Assembly (NCBI GenBank): GCA_017527945.1
Contig: JAFXPL010000073.1
Coordinates: 1 to 43,995 of the forward strand
Direction of reading: 5' to 3'
From: Bacteroidales bacterium
GTDB lineage: Bacteria; Bacteroidota; Bacteroidia; Bacteroidales; WCHB1-69
Length of the DNA: 43,995 bases
Shown here: one piece after another, positions 1 through 6,861 of the stretch
Layout of the letters: the number at the start of each line of letters is the position of its first letter
Numbering within the stretch: position 1 is the first letter of the stretch
The notes under the pieces: model-generated
Seen by the model: the letters and a program-made list of their open reading frames with translations, nothing else
The model's database searches: none
What the model was told of the DNA's origin: nothing
Made by a program: the position numbers and the translations under genes

Positions 1-42
1 GCCAACAGCCAACAGCCAACAGCCAACAGCCAACAGCCAAAA
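1..42. repeat. Heptamer tandem array (unit GCCAACA), cut by the window edge
   Basis: Five perfect copies of the 7-bp unit GCCAACA are followed by one decayed copy, and the array continues off the left edge. A leftward promoter-like TATTTTTG (minus strand, 50-57) lies just to the right, so the array probably sits in the leader of a minus-strand gene outside the window. The same unit recurs at 289-407. Confidence 0.9.
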
Positions 43-49
43 ACGGCGG

Positions 50-57
50 CAAAAATA
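50..57 (-). promoter_or_regulatory. Bacteroidota -7 element TATTTTTG, leftward
   Basis: On the minus strand the sequence matches the TAnnTTTG consensus of the Bacteroidota primary sigma factor. It points to a gene beyond the left edge. No clear -33 element was found. The DNA from 58 to 253 is AT-rich and shows no gene. Confidence 0.4.
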
Positions 58-253
58 CAAAATACTTCGTATGCTCGGCAAAATATTTCTATTTGTAAAT
101 TTAACTCATTGATATAGTGAGAAATAAAAATGTTAATAAAAGTTAATAGTGTCCATTTTTTACAAAAAATAGTTTTTGTATAATTGTGGGAATCAAAAAG
201 TTGTGAGTGTTAAAAAAAGTTAACATGCCCGATTCGGCGGGCGACGGACGGTT

Positions 254-414
254 GTTCAAGGTTCAAAGTTCAAGGTTCAAAGCTCAAGGCCAACAGCCAG
301 CAGCCAATAGCCAACGGCCAGCAGCCAACAGCCAACAGCCAACGGCCAGCAGCCAACGGCCAACAGCCAATAGCCAACAGCCAATAGCCAACAGCCAACA
401 GCCAGCAGCCATTG
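254..414. repeat. 23-unit heptamer array changing from GTTCAAR to GCCARCR units
   Basis: The stretch divides without register break into 23 units of 7 bp. The first four are GTTCAAG or GTTCAAA, the fifth is GCTCAAG, and the remaining units are variants of GCCAACA (GCCAGCA, GCCAATA, GCCAACG), ending with GCCATTG. It lies just beyond the terminator of the DUF4332 gene. Because 7 is not a multiple of 3, small open frames crossing it encode a 7-residue repeat and are not credible genes. Confidence 0.92.
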
Positions 415-431
415 AAACTTGAAACCAACAA

Positions 432-469
432 AAAGCCCTCGTGCGGCGGTGGCGCAACACGAGGGCTTT
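432..469 (-). terminator. Rho-independent terminator of the DUF4332 gene
   Basis: A perfect 12-bp stem (AAAGCCCTCGTG at 432-443 against its complement at 458-469) encloses a 14-nt loop. On the minus strand it is followed by a T-run (TTTTTG). It lies 30 bases past the stop codon of the minus-strand gene. The plus-strand side is also T-rich, so it may work in both directions. Confidence 0.85.
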
Positions 470-499
470 CTTTTACGCGCGGGGCGTGGAAGCGGAGGC

Positions 500-907
500 T
501 TAGTACTCCATCATGGGCTCCATCTCCTTGGCCTGGTCGATCATCTTCTGGAGCTCCGTGGCGGTGGGCACGCGACCCACAAGGTGCTTCTCCTCGTTGA
601 TCTCGGTCATCTTGGCGAACAGGTTCTCCGCCACGCGGTGACGGAACTCCTTCACGGTGTCCACGCCGGCGGCCTCCAGCAGCTCGGAGAACTGCGGGCC
701 CACGCCGTTGATGCGCATCAGGTCGGCATGGTTGCACCAGGTCAGGATCAGCTTCGCGCTGATGCCCGTCTTCTCGGCCAACTCGGCGCGGCCTGCGGGC
801 TTCTTGCCCTTTTCCAACAGTTCCTCAACGGTGTTGATGCCTGCTTCGGTTAACTTTCCGGCATATACGTTGCCGATGCCTTCCACGTCAATAATCTTGT
901 AACTCAT
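500..907 (-). CDS. DUF4332 domain protein (helix-hairpin-helix)
   Basis: A protein of about 135 residues beginning MSYKIIDVEGIG. Its N-terminal half reads like a helix-hairpin-helix module, with phrases such as VEGIGNVYAGKL and LMRINGVGPQFSELLEAAGV. Two successive HhH-like units are characteristic of DUF4332 proteins, which are common in Bacteroidota. HhH modules usually bind DNA or act as protein adaptors, but no enzymatic residues are visible and the function is unknown. The frame extends 17 codons further upstream, but the start at 907 is preferred: it begins the conserved part, and the longer version would run across the promoter-like TACTTTTG at 935-942. The gene is monocistronic, with its own terminator. 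Confidence 0.85.
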   Translation of the reverse strand: MSYKIIDVEGIGNVYAGKLTEAGINTVEELLEKGKKPAGRAELAEKTGISAKLILTWCNHADLMRINGVGPQFSELLEAAGVDTVKEFRHRVAENLFAKMTEINEEKHLVGRVPTATELQKMIDQAKEMEPMMEY

Positions 908-934
908 ACTTGTAGAATTTAAGGTTTGAAGGCG

Positions 935-942
935 CAAAAGTA
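935..942 (-). promoter_or_regulatory. -7 element TACTTTTG of the DUF4332 gene
   Basis: This is a TAnnTTTG match on the minus strand, 27 bases upstream of the chosen start codon at 907. It supports the shorter start because the longer open frame would include it. No convincing -33 element was seen. Confidence 0.5.
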
Positions 943-991
943 TAAAAAAATGTGACACGGTGCGAATTTTTTGTATTTTCGCCGCCGTTTT

Positions 992-1063
992 CCAAAACCC
1001 TAAACTCCAAAACCTCTAAACCCCTAAACTCCTAAACTCCTAACCCATTAACCCCCTAACTGA
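992..1063. repeat. Nine 8-bp units (CTAAACTC-like) ending at a start codon
   Basis: Nine consecutive octamers in one register, with variants CTAAACTC, CAAAACCT, CTAAACCC, CTAACCCA, TTAACCCC and CTAACTGA, end one base before the ATG at 1065. The array fills the whole leader of the thioesterase gene. A degenerate -7 element (TATTTTCG, 974-981) lies just upstream. No ordinary ribosome binding site is present. Confidence 0.88.
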
Positions 1064-1064
1064 A

Positions 1065-1574
1065 ATGAAACACATCATCAACCCCTGGATAGGGAACACG
1101 AAAGGATACAACTGTTTCGGGTGCAACCCGGCGAACCCGATGGGCGTGCACATGAACTTCTACTGGGACGGCGAGCAGGTGGTGTCGTACTGGCGCGCGA
1201 ACCCGAACTTCGTGAGCTGGATCGACACGCTGCACGGCGGCATCCAGGCCACGCTGCTCGACGAAATCTGCGGATGGGTGGTCTTCTACCAGCTGCAGAC
1301 CTCCGGCGTGACGGCCAAGATGGAGATGCGCTATCGCAAGCCGGTCAGCACGCTGTGGCCTCATCTGCGCCTCAACGCCCGGCTGGTGGAGCAGCGGCAC
1401 AACGTGGCGGTCGTGCACGGCGAGATCCTCAGTCCCGACGGTGTCTGCTGCGCCGAGTGCACCTGTACCTACTTCATCTATACGGGCGAGAAAGCCCGCG
1501 AAATGGGTTACGAACCCGCCCGTCTCAGCGAGGAAGATATCTCCGAGGAGGATGCCCTCGCCCTCCTGCGATAA
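1065..1574 (+). CDS. PaaI-type hotdog-fold thioesterase
   Basis: A 169-residue protein of the PaaI/4HBT hotdog superfamily, predicted to hydrolyse acyl-CoA or related thioesters in the cytoplasm. The diagnostic stretch LHGGIQATLLDEICGWV (near residues 57-73) corresponds to the family's HGG motif and central helix carrying the catalytic acidic residue. This is followed by the beta-strand MEMRYRKPV. An N-terminal Cys pair, NCFGCNP, resembles PaaI-like proteins of Bacteroidota. The substrate cannot be told. The start at 1065 is chosen because the octamer array ends right against it and no in-frame ATG lies closely upstream. The gene seems to be transcribed alone. Confidence 0.85.
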   Translation: MKHIINPWIGNTKGYNCFGCNPANPMGVHMNFYWDGEQVVSYWRANPNFVSWIDTLHGGIQATLLDEICGWVVFYQLQTSGVTAKMEMRYRKPVSTLWPHLRLNARLVEQRHNVAVVHGEILSPDGVCCAECTCTYFIYTGEKAREMGYEPARLSEEDISEEDALALLR

Positions 1575-1615
1575 TCCACTACGGCAAACCGTAGGCAGGT
1601 TTCCGAAAAAAAATG

Positions 1616-1623
1616 TATTTTTG
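1616..1623 (+). promoter_or_regulatory. -7 element TATTTTTG
   Basis: A TAnnTTTG match 15 bases upstream of the start codon at 1639. This implies a very short mRNA leader, as at several other genes in the window. Confidence 0.5.
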
Positions 1624-1638
1624 CCACTCGTTTTTTAA

Positions 1639-2322
1639 ATGGAAAATATGGACGAAAACTTATGCAATTTATTGATAACCAAAGGTGAACTGAAGCAAAA
1701 TATCTTCACGGTGACCTTGGAGACCATGCAGCTCTTCAAGGATGCCGCCAAGGGCTTCGAGGAGTACTACCGCGACCATTATGCGGATGACCACGACGAC
1801 ATCCCGGTGCTCTACACCAATAAGAACCAGTACCAGTTCATGCTCAAGTTCGGCGGCGACGTGCTGATTTTCCTCATGCACACCAACGTTTTCGAGTTCT
1901 CGCGCGAGCATGAGGTGATGCGCACCCCCTACATCAAGGAAGACCGCGACCGCTCCTACTGCGGCATGATCCAGATCTTCAACTTCCTCGGCGACTCCTT
2001 GAAGTACGACCGCGTGAACGACCTCGGCTATATGATCGGGCGCATTTTCATCAACAAGGACAAGCATTACTACATCGAAGGCAAACGCGAGCTCGCGCAA
2101 GTCATCAACAACTTCAGCAGTAACGAAATCTCCGCCGACTCAGTGAAGGAAATCCTCAACTCCGCCATCCGATACACGCTTAATTTCGACCTTTTGGTGC
2201 CAAATTATGAGGATATGAAGATCATCACGGTGAACGATATTCTGCAATTGGAGGAGCAAACGAATCTTCTTAAGACAGGTAAACGCCTGGGATTCAGGTT
2301 TGAACAAGACAAAAACGCGTAG
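1639..2322 (+). CDS. Conserved hypothetical protein, about 227 residues
   Basis: No family with known function is recognised. The protein is soluble, with no signal peptide or membrane segment, and rich in charged and aromatic residues. Residues about 10-50 look helical (LKQNIFTVTLETMQLFKDAA). The middle has alternating hydrophobic stretches (FMLKFGGDVLIFLMHTNVF, then YCGMIQIFNFLGDSL) suggesting a mixed alpha/beta core. The C-terminal part is helical and ends FRFEQDKNA. I believe similar proteins exist in other Bacteroidales, but I cannot confirm this. A second ATG at 1648 is possible, since both lie closely downstream of the -7 element. The gene precedes tRNA-Glu, which has its own promoter. 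Confidence 0.75.
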   Translation: MENMDENLCNLLITKGELKQNIFTVTLETMQLFKDAAKGFEEYYRDHYADDHDDIPVLYTNKNQYQFMLKFGGDVLIFLMHTNVFEFSREHEVMRTPYIKEDRDRSYCGMIQIFNFLGDSLKYDRVNDLGYMIGRIFINKDKHYYIEGKRELAQVINNFSSNEISADSVKEILNSAIRYTLNFDLLVPNYEDMKIITVNDILQLEEQTNLLKTGKRLGFRFEQDKNA

Positions 2323-2367
2323 CGAAATTTTTTTTCCGGAAAGTGTCGCTGGATATTGAAAAAAGTG

Positions 2368-2375
2368 TATTTTTG
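2368..2375 (+). promoter_or_regulatory. -7 element TATTTTTG of tRNA-Glu
   Basis: A TAnnTTTG match ending 22 bases before the mature 5' end of tRNA-Glu. It is the only promoter-like signal before the tRNA and possibly also serves the radical SAM gene behind it. Confidence 0.45.
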
Positions 2376-2397
2376 CCGCGTCAAATTTTCGACACCT

Positions 2398-2472
2398 GCC
2401 GGGTTCGTCTAGTTGGCCTAGGACGTAAGATTTTCATTCTTAAAATCAGGGGTTCGAATCCCCTACCCGGTA
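2398..2472 (+). tRNA. tRNA-Glu (anticodon TTC)
   Basis: A full cloverleaf can be drawn. The acceptor stem GCCGGGT pairs with ACCCGGT (one G-U at the first pair). The D-arm is GTCT/GGAC. The anticodon stem TAAGA/TCTTA has loop TTTTCAT and anticodon TTC at 2433-2435. The T-arm AGGGG/CCCCT has loop TTCGAAT, and the discriminator base is A at 2472. The CCA end is not encoded. The anticodon reads GAA/GAG (glutamate). Confidence 0.95.
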
Positions 2473-2483
2473 CAACCACAAAG

Positions 2484-2508
2484 CAACCTAATATGGGTTG
2501 TTTTTTTT
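2484..2508 (+). terminator. Terminator following tRNA-Glu
   Basis: A short hairpin (CAACC 2484-2488, GGTTG 2496-2500) is followed directly by eight T residues. It lies between the tRNA and the radical SAM start codon at 2511, so that gene would depend on read-through or on a promoter inside the tRNA region. Confidence 0.65.
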
Positions 2509-2510
2509 AT

Positions 2511-3485
2511 ATGCCTAAAATGAACCGAGTCATTCCGATTTTCCTGCCGATGCTGGCCTGTCCGCACAGATGCGTCTATTGCAACCAGTATGTGATCTCA
2601 GGACAACAGAAACTTCCTGAAATAAAGGATGTTCTATCGACTGTTGAAATGTATCTCTCCACGATTCCCGCTGACTGCCATACGCGCGTCGCCTTCTTCG
2701 GGGGCAGCTTCACCTGCTTGCCTGAGTCGGTCCAGAACCGCTATTTGGATGCGGTGCGGCCGTATGTGGTGTCAGGACGGATTCGCGGCATCCAGCTTTC
2801 CACCCGTCCGGATTATATCAGCGACGAGATTCTGTGTAACTTGAAGGCTCGTGGCGTTTCCGTGGTCGAGCTCGGGGCGCAATCGCTGGATGATGAGGTG
2901 CTGCGTCTCTGCGGACGCGGGCACACGGTGGAGGACGTGCGACGCGCCTCGGAGTTGGTGGTGCGGCATGGGATGGAGCTCGGTCTCCAAATGATGGTCG
3001 GGCTGCCGGGCGACACGAAGACGAAGGCGCTGCGCACGGCGGAGCGGATTGTGGAGTTCGGGGCGAAATACACCCGCATCTATCCCACGCTGGTGGTTGA
3101 GGGAACCGCGCTGGCCGAAGACTTCCGGGCCGGTCGCTACGTCCCGCTCTCCCTCGGGGAGGCGGTGGACTGGTGCAAGGATTTGTACCGTTTTTTCGTC
3201 TCGGCCGGGGTTACGGTGCTTCGTCTCGGTCTGCACCCGACGCGCGACCTGCGCGAGGGCGACCACTTGTTGGCCGGTCCGTTCCATATTTCCTTTAAGG
3301 AGCTGGTGCTCACGGCGTTGTGGCGCGACCGTATCTTGAACCAGATGAAGCAGGAAGGTAGGGACGACATCACGGTGTTGGTCCCGGAGGGTGAGATGAA
3401 CTATGCGGTGGGGTACGGCTCGGCCAACCGGAAGGCGTTTCCGAAGGCGGTGTTCGCGGCGGCACGCGGCCTTACTCGCCCGTAG
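2511..3485 (+). CDS. Elp3-like radical SAM protein
   Basis: A protein of about 324 residues with the radical SAM 4Fe-4S motif CPHRCVYC (CxxxCxxC, about residues 18-25), following IPIFLPMLACPHR. Next come the FFGGSFTCLP segment and GLQMMVGLPGDT, both typical of the Elp3/YhcC-type radical SAM group that makes 5'-deoxyadenosyl radicals from S-adenosylmethionine. There is no acetyltransferase domain as in full-length Elp3, and the substrate is unknown. The open frame runs back through the tRNA to 2343. I place the start at 2511 (MPKMNR) because upstream codons belong to the tRNA and its terminator; an in-frame ATG at 2520 is an alternative. The 3' end overlaps the convergent protease gene by 14 bases. 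Confidence 0.85.
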   Translation: MPKMNRVIPIFLPMLACPHRCVYCNQYVISGQQKLPEIKDVLSTVEMYLSTIPADCHTRVAFFGGSFTCLPESVQNRYLDAVRPYVVSGRIRGIQLSTRPDYISDEILCNLKARGVSVVELGAQSLDDEVLRLCGRGHTVEDVRRASELVVRHGMELGLQMMVGLPGDTKTKALRTAERIVEFGAKYTRIYPTLVVEGTALAEDFRAGRYVPLSLGEAVDWCKDLYRFFVSAGVTVLRLGLHPTRDLREGDHLLAGPFHISFKELVLTALWRDRILNQMKQEGRDDITVLVPEGEMNYAVGYGSANRKAFPKAVFAAARGLTRP

Positions 3486-5244
3486 GCTGCTCCAGTCCCA
3501 TAATCCGGCTTTCCGTCTTGCCATCGATGTTGAAATCGACGCGGTAGAGCTGGTAGGGCTGCTTCTTGGTCAGCTTCGGAAGGGTGATCACGTGGACGAG
3601 CGCACCGTTGTCCATCAGCGTCATTTTCGTTTTCACCTTGACGGTTTTCCCCTCTTCGACCTTGCCGTTGCGGTAGGTGAGGGGCGTAGCGGTGACGGTC
3701 AGTTGGTTGTATGCCTTCTGCTTGATGCTGTTGATCAGCACGGCGAATTGATGGCTCGTTTTGCTGTAGGCCTTGTGCGAATAGGCGACGGGAAGGACGT
3801 TCCGTTCGGGACCGAATCGGAGGATGTTGTAGGCCCGCAGGAAGTCGGTGATGCCGTAGCCGTAACCGTCGTCGGGGTCCGGCGCAGTGAACGTCTCCCC
3901 GTTGAGTTGCACGTTGCGGTCGCCGGCCTGCCGCACGGCCTCCATGATCTCGTAGTTGCTCTTTTCGGGGAAGGCCTGCCACAGACAAGCGACCATGCCG
4001 GCGAGCATGGGGGAGGAGAAGGAGGTGCCGTCGGCCATGGTGATGACCCCGGTGGGGGTGCTGAGGTAGGTGTTGCGGCCCACGGCGCAGGCATCGGGTT
4101 TGATGCGGCCGTCGGCGGTGGGACCGAAGGAGCTGAAATAGGCCCGGTTGCCCTTGATGTTGACGGCCCCCACGCTGAGGATGTCCTTGGCGTCGGCGGG
4201 AGCCCCGATGTGTTTCCACTTCTTGCCGCCCTCGTTGCCCGCGCTGTTGCAGACGAGCAGGCCTTTGCTGGCGGCGATGGTGGCGGCGCGGCTGGCGCGG
4301 CTCACCTCGCCCGTCAGGTCGGCGTAGGTGCGCTGGTTGACGGTGTCGTCGAAGGTGGTGTACCCCAGCGAGGAGTTTAGCACCTGACAGCCGAGGCTGT
4401 CGGCATACTCCAAGCCGGCCACCCAGTTGTCCTCCTCGATGCGGTTCTCGCTGCGTCCGTCCTCGGTCTGCGCGACATAGACCTGCACCATCGGGGCGGT
4501 GCCGACGAGCTTGCCGGGCAGGTAGGAGGCGATACAGGAGAGCACCATCGTTCCGTGGGTGTGCTTGCGCATCGGATCCTTCTCGGGCTGCACGAAGTTG
4601 CGCGCACCCAACAGCCGGTGGTCGCTGCGCAGGGCCTCGAAGCAGGCGATGGAATCGATGTTTTGGAAACCGCCGTCGAGGACCATCAGCTGCATGTTCT
4701 CGCCGCGGAAGCCCATTCGGTGGAGCCACTGCACGTTGTTGACGCGCACCTGCAACTTGGCCTTTCCGTAGTCGAAGTCGTGGTTTTCCTGAAAGTCACT
4801 TTGATACGTGTGCGTGACCTGTCCGCCGCTGCCGGGGAAGACGTAGGCTGCTTCGGCGGGCGGCTCGGGCTCCTTCATGGTGATGGTGCGCTGCACGGAG
4901 TCCACGAAGGGTAGCCGTTGGAGGGCCTCCTTCATGTCCTCGCGCAAGGCATAGACGGTCATGCCGTTGAGCCATTTGGAAGTGGTGAAGCAGCGGGCGG
5001 CGGTATCGAGGGCGAGCACCTGGCGCACGTAGTCGGGGTTCACGGGCAGGTCGCGCTCGTCGATGGCGATGCCGTGGGCGCGTCGCAGTTCGAGGGCGCG
5101 GGGCGAGAGGAAGGCCTCGGGCTTGTCGATGGAGTAGGGCGTGCCTTTCTTGTCAATGAAGGCCACCCAGTATTTTGCGGGAGACTGCCCAAAGGCGGCG
5201 GCCACGAGGATAGTAACCAGGGTTGTCAGGAGGATTTTTTTCAT
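3472..5244 (-). CDS. S8 family serine peptidase (subtilase), exported
   Basis: A 590-residue subtilisin-like protease. Residues 1-20 (MKKILLTTLVTILVAAAFGQ) form a signal peptide. An N-terminal pro-region follows, then the catalytic domain with the triad Asp190 (VLDGG), His230 (THGTM) and Ser408 (GTSFSSP); NSAGNEG supplies the oxyanion-hole Asn. About 130 residues of beta-rich sequence follow the catalytic domain. No T9SS sorting domain is visible at the C-terminus, so a periplasmic or outer-membrane-associated location is likely. The start at 5244 rather than 5265 is chosen because it gives a clean signal peptide and the -7 element at 5253-5260 would lie inside a longer version. It converges with the radical SAM gene. 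Confidence 0.92.
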   Translation of the reverse strand: MKKILLTTLVTILVAAAFGQSPAKYWVAFIDKKGTPYSIDKPEAFLSPRALELRRAHGIAIDERDLPVNPDYVRQVLALDTAARCFTTSKWLNGMTVYALREDMKEALQRLPFVDSVQRTITMKEPEPPAEAAYVFPGSGGQVTHTYQSDFQENHDFDYGKAKLQVRVNNVQWLHRMGFRGENMQLMVLDGGFQNIDSIACFEALRSDHRLLGARNFVQPEKDPMRKHTHGTMVLSCIASYLPGKLVGTAPMVQVYVAQTEDGRSENRIEEDNWVAGLEYADSLGCQVLNSSLGYTTFDDTVNQRTYADLTGEVSRASRAATIAASKGLLVCNSAGNEGGKKWKHIGAPADAKDILSVGAVNIKGNRAYFSSFGPTADGRIKPDACAVGRNTYLSTPTGVITMADGTSFSSPMLAGMVACLWQAFPEKSNYEIMEAVRQAGDRNVQLNGETFTAPDPDDGYGYGITDFLRAYNILRFGPERNVLPVAYSHKAYSKTSHQFAVLINSIKQKAYNQLTVTATPLTYRNGKVEEGKTVKVKTKMTLMDNGALVHVITLPKLTKKQPYQLYRVDFNIDGKTESRIMGLEQPTGE

Positions 5245-5252
5245 ATTGCTTT

Positions 5253-5260
5253 TGTTTGAT
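5253..5260 (-). promoter_or_regulatory. -7 element TATTTTTG of the S8 peptidase gene
   Basis: A TAnnTTTG match on the minus strand, 8 bases upstream of the ATG. This implies an almost leaderless transcript, or that part of the signal is fortuitous. Confidence 0.4.
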
Positions 5261-5291
5261 GGCAAAAATACAATTTTTTTGTTTTACTGTT

Positions 5292-6320
5292 TTATGGTAT
5301 CTTGAAGGTGATGGGGAGCCGATAGTGGATGCGGACCGGCAAGCCTTGGTAAAGGCCAGGGATCCATTTGGGCATGGCCTTGACAGCGCGCAGAGCCTCC
5401 TCGTCGCAAGGCGGGAATAACGGGGTCGTCACCTTCGGGTCTGTGATGCTGCCGTCGGGCTCGATGACGAAATCCACCCAAACAACCCCTTGTATGCCGT
5501 GGTTCCGGGCCACTTCAGGGTAGTAGATTTCTTTGGATAGGAATGCGTTCATCGCTTCCGTACCGCCTGGAAAATCTGGTGACCTCGTTCCCATCGCGTC
5601 GAAGTCTCTTGTGTCTATTTTTTCCGGATATTTCTCCTGATCGTCCGGGTTGATGACAAAGGCGGTGATGTCCGAGATGGCAGACATGGCTCCGGCCTCC
5701 GAATGCGCTATGATATTGCTGAAAGTGACGGAAGAGTTGCTCGGGGCATTGCGGATGAGCTTTTGGATGGACACAGGAATGGTGTCCCCGTAACATATTT
5801 CGTCTGCGACCAATCTGCCCTGGCAGACCACGGTGGCCCGGAAGGCGATCACAGTCCATTTCACATCGTAGGGAAACCCTTCCCACATAACGGCCCTGAG
5901 CTTGGGGTATTTCAAAAGGTTTTCCGCCGTATGGTATCCGTTTCTAATCCAGGCACCGGCACAAGGATGGGGGTTGGGAACCTTATAAACGCGGAATTTG
6001 GAGGAACCAATCTCTTTGCCGGTCTTCTTTTTCGAGACGGAAACGGTCACCAGCTTCCCTTGCATGGAATCGGGCACATGCAGGTAAAACTTGTCCCCGT
6101 CTTGTTCAACGAGACCGTTCGAAATGGAAACGGAGACCTCTTCGGGACGTCCGTCCGTTTGCACGGTGACGGGAATGGGGATGCCTGCATAGATCACCGT
6201 TGACCGGACGGGCTTGACATACCCGTAGGTTTGTGCCGTCAACAGCCCGGGGAAAAAGACGGCCATCAGCAGCATTGTGCCAAACAGTCCCCAAAGACGG
6301 AATAATTGTCCTTTTTTCAT
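5292..6320 (-). CDS. GldM C-terminal domains fused to a TonB C-terminal domain
   Basis: A 342-residue exported protein. Residues 1-30 are a signal peptide or N-terminal anchor ending LLTAQ. Residues about 33-115 read like the third GldM domain (STVIYAGIPIPVTV, VSISNG, SSKFRVYKVPNP). Residues about 117-235 read like the fourth GldM domain (GYHTAENLLKYPKLRAVMW, VTFSNIIA). Residues about 250-342 are a TonB C-terminal domain (DFPGGTEAMNAFLSKEIYYP, GVVWVDFVIEPDGSI). TonB couples the proton-motive force to outer-membrane receptors, while GldM is the periplasm-spanning part of the T9SS/gliding motor. A Pro-rich TonB linker is absent and the GldM-like domains may take its place. The gene is monocistronic with a leader of about 160 nt. 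Confidence 0.82.
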   Translation of the reverse strand: MKKGQLFRLWGLFGTMLLMAVFFPGLLTAQTYGYVKPVRSTVIYAGIPIPVTVQTDGRPEEVSVSISNGLVEQDGDKFYLHVPDSMQGKLVTVSVSKKKTGKEIGSSKFRVYKVPNPHPCAGAWIRNGYHTAENLLKYPKLRAVMWEGFPYDVKWTVIAFRATVVCQGRLVADEICYGDTIPVSIQKLIRNAPSNSSVTFSNIIAHSEAGAMSAISDITAFVINPDDQEKYPEKIDTRDFDAMGTRSPDFPGGTEAMNAFLSKEIYYPEVARNHGIQGVVWVDFVIEPDGSITDPKVTTPLFPPCDEEALRAVKAMPKWIPGLYQGLPVRIHYRLPITFKIP

Positions 6321-6861
6321 CTTTTTTATGTTGTTGCTTTAATCCTATAAACGAATTTCAATTTTAGTTGTTGATAAATCATCAACTTGTTGTTAGTGAG
6401 TGTTTTAGTGATAGCTTGCTGTTCTTGTGTGTTTCACCTGTTTTAGCGATTGCTTAAGTCAAGGAACTGTTGGTGAGAAATAGGGCTGCAAATGTACATA
6501 AATTATAAATACATAATGAGATTGCCGTTGTAGAGATGTGGCATGGCGCGTCTCAACAATTTCAGAGGATAGCCATCTTCGGGTCGGTCGGCGACGGTCC
6601 TGACGGCTCTTGGTGCCGCTACCGCGCGGGCTTGGGGTGTTCGATGGGGGGAGGAAATTAGGGCGTATGAATGCGGATATGTCTGGATAAGTGTTTTTAA
6701 GCTCGATGCGGCGGTGCTTCTGTGTGTTGGAGCAGGTGCTGTTTTCTCTTTTTTTTCAGTATATGGAAGTTGACCGTTCACCTTCTTCTTGAAAATATAA
6801 GTAAGATTTAAAAATAAGCAGATGGTTTGCTGATATTTGTTAAGGATGCCTCCCAGGAGGG
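6321..6861. other. Gene-poor stretch: long leader, hairpin, decayed palindrome
   Basis: No convincing gene. On the minus strand TACATTTG (6489-6496) matches TAnnTTTG and would give the GldM-TonB gene a leader of about 160 nt. Within that leader, 6366-6387 can fold into a 9-bp stem with one mismatch around TAAA. At 6527-6558 lies a decayed palindrome resembling the GTAGAGACGC repeat at 9799-9826. A 92-codon minus-strand frame (6503-6781) crosses this repeat and is judged spurious. Confidence 0.55.

Noticed and set aside
254..414. CRISPR array
   Set aside because: The units are 7 bp and contiguous without spacers, and no cas genes are present.
207..737. Small frames on both strands across the heptamer array
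   Set aside because: Their sequences are mostly the translated 7-bp repeat (seven-residue period). They overlap the terminator and the 3' part of the DUF4332 gene.
2343..2510. N-terminal extension of the radical SAM protein
   Set aside because: The extra codons are the tRNA-Glu gene and its terminator read in frame, so the true start is placed at 2511.
3401..4729. Minus-strand frame of 442 codons over the subtilase
   Set aside because: It overlaps the S8 peptidase in another frame. It is Arg/Gln/His-rich, with no signature or start signal.
6503..6781. 92-codon minus-strand frame
   Set aside because: It crosses a decayed palindromic repeat, has no family resemblance, and its end looks like translated repeat sequence.
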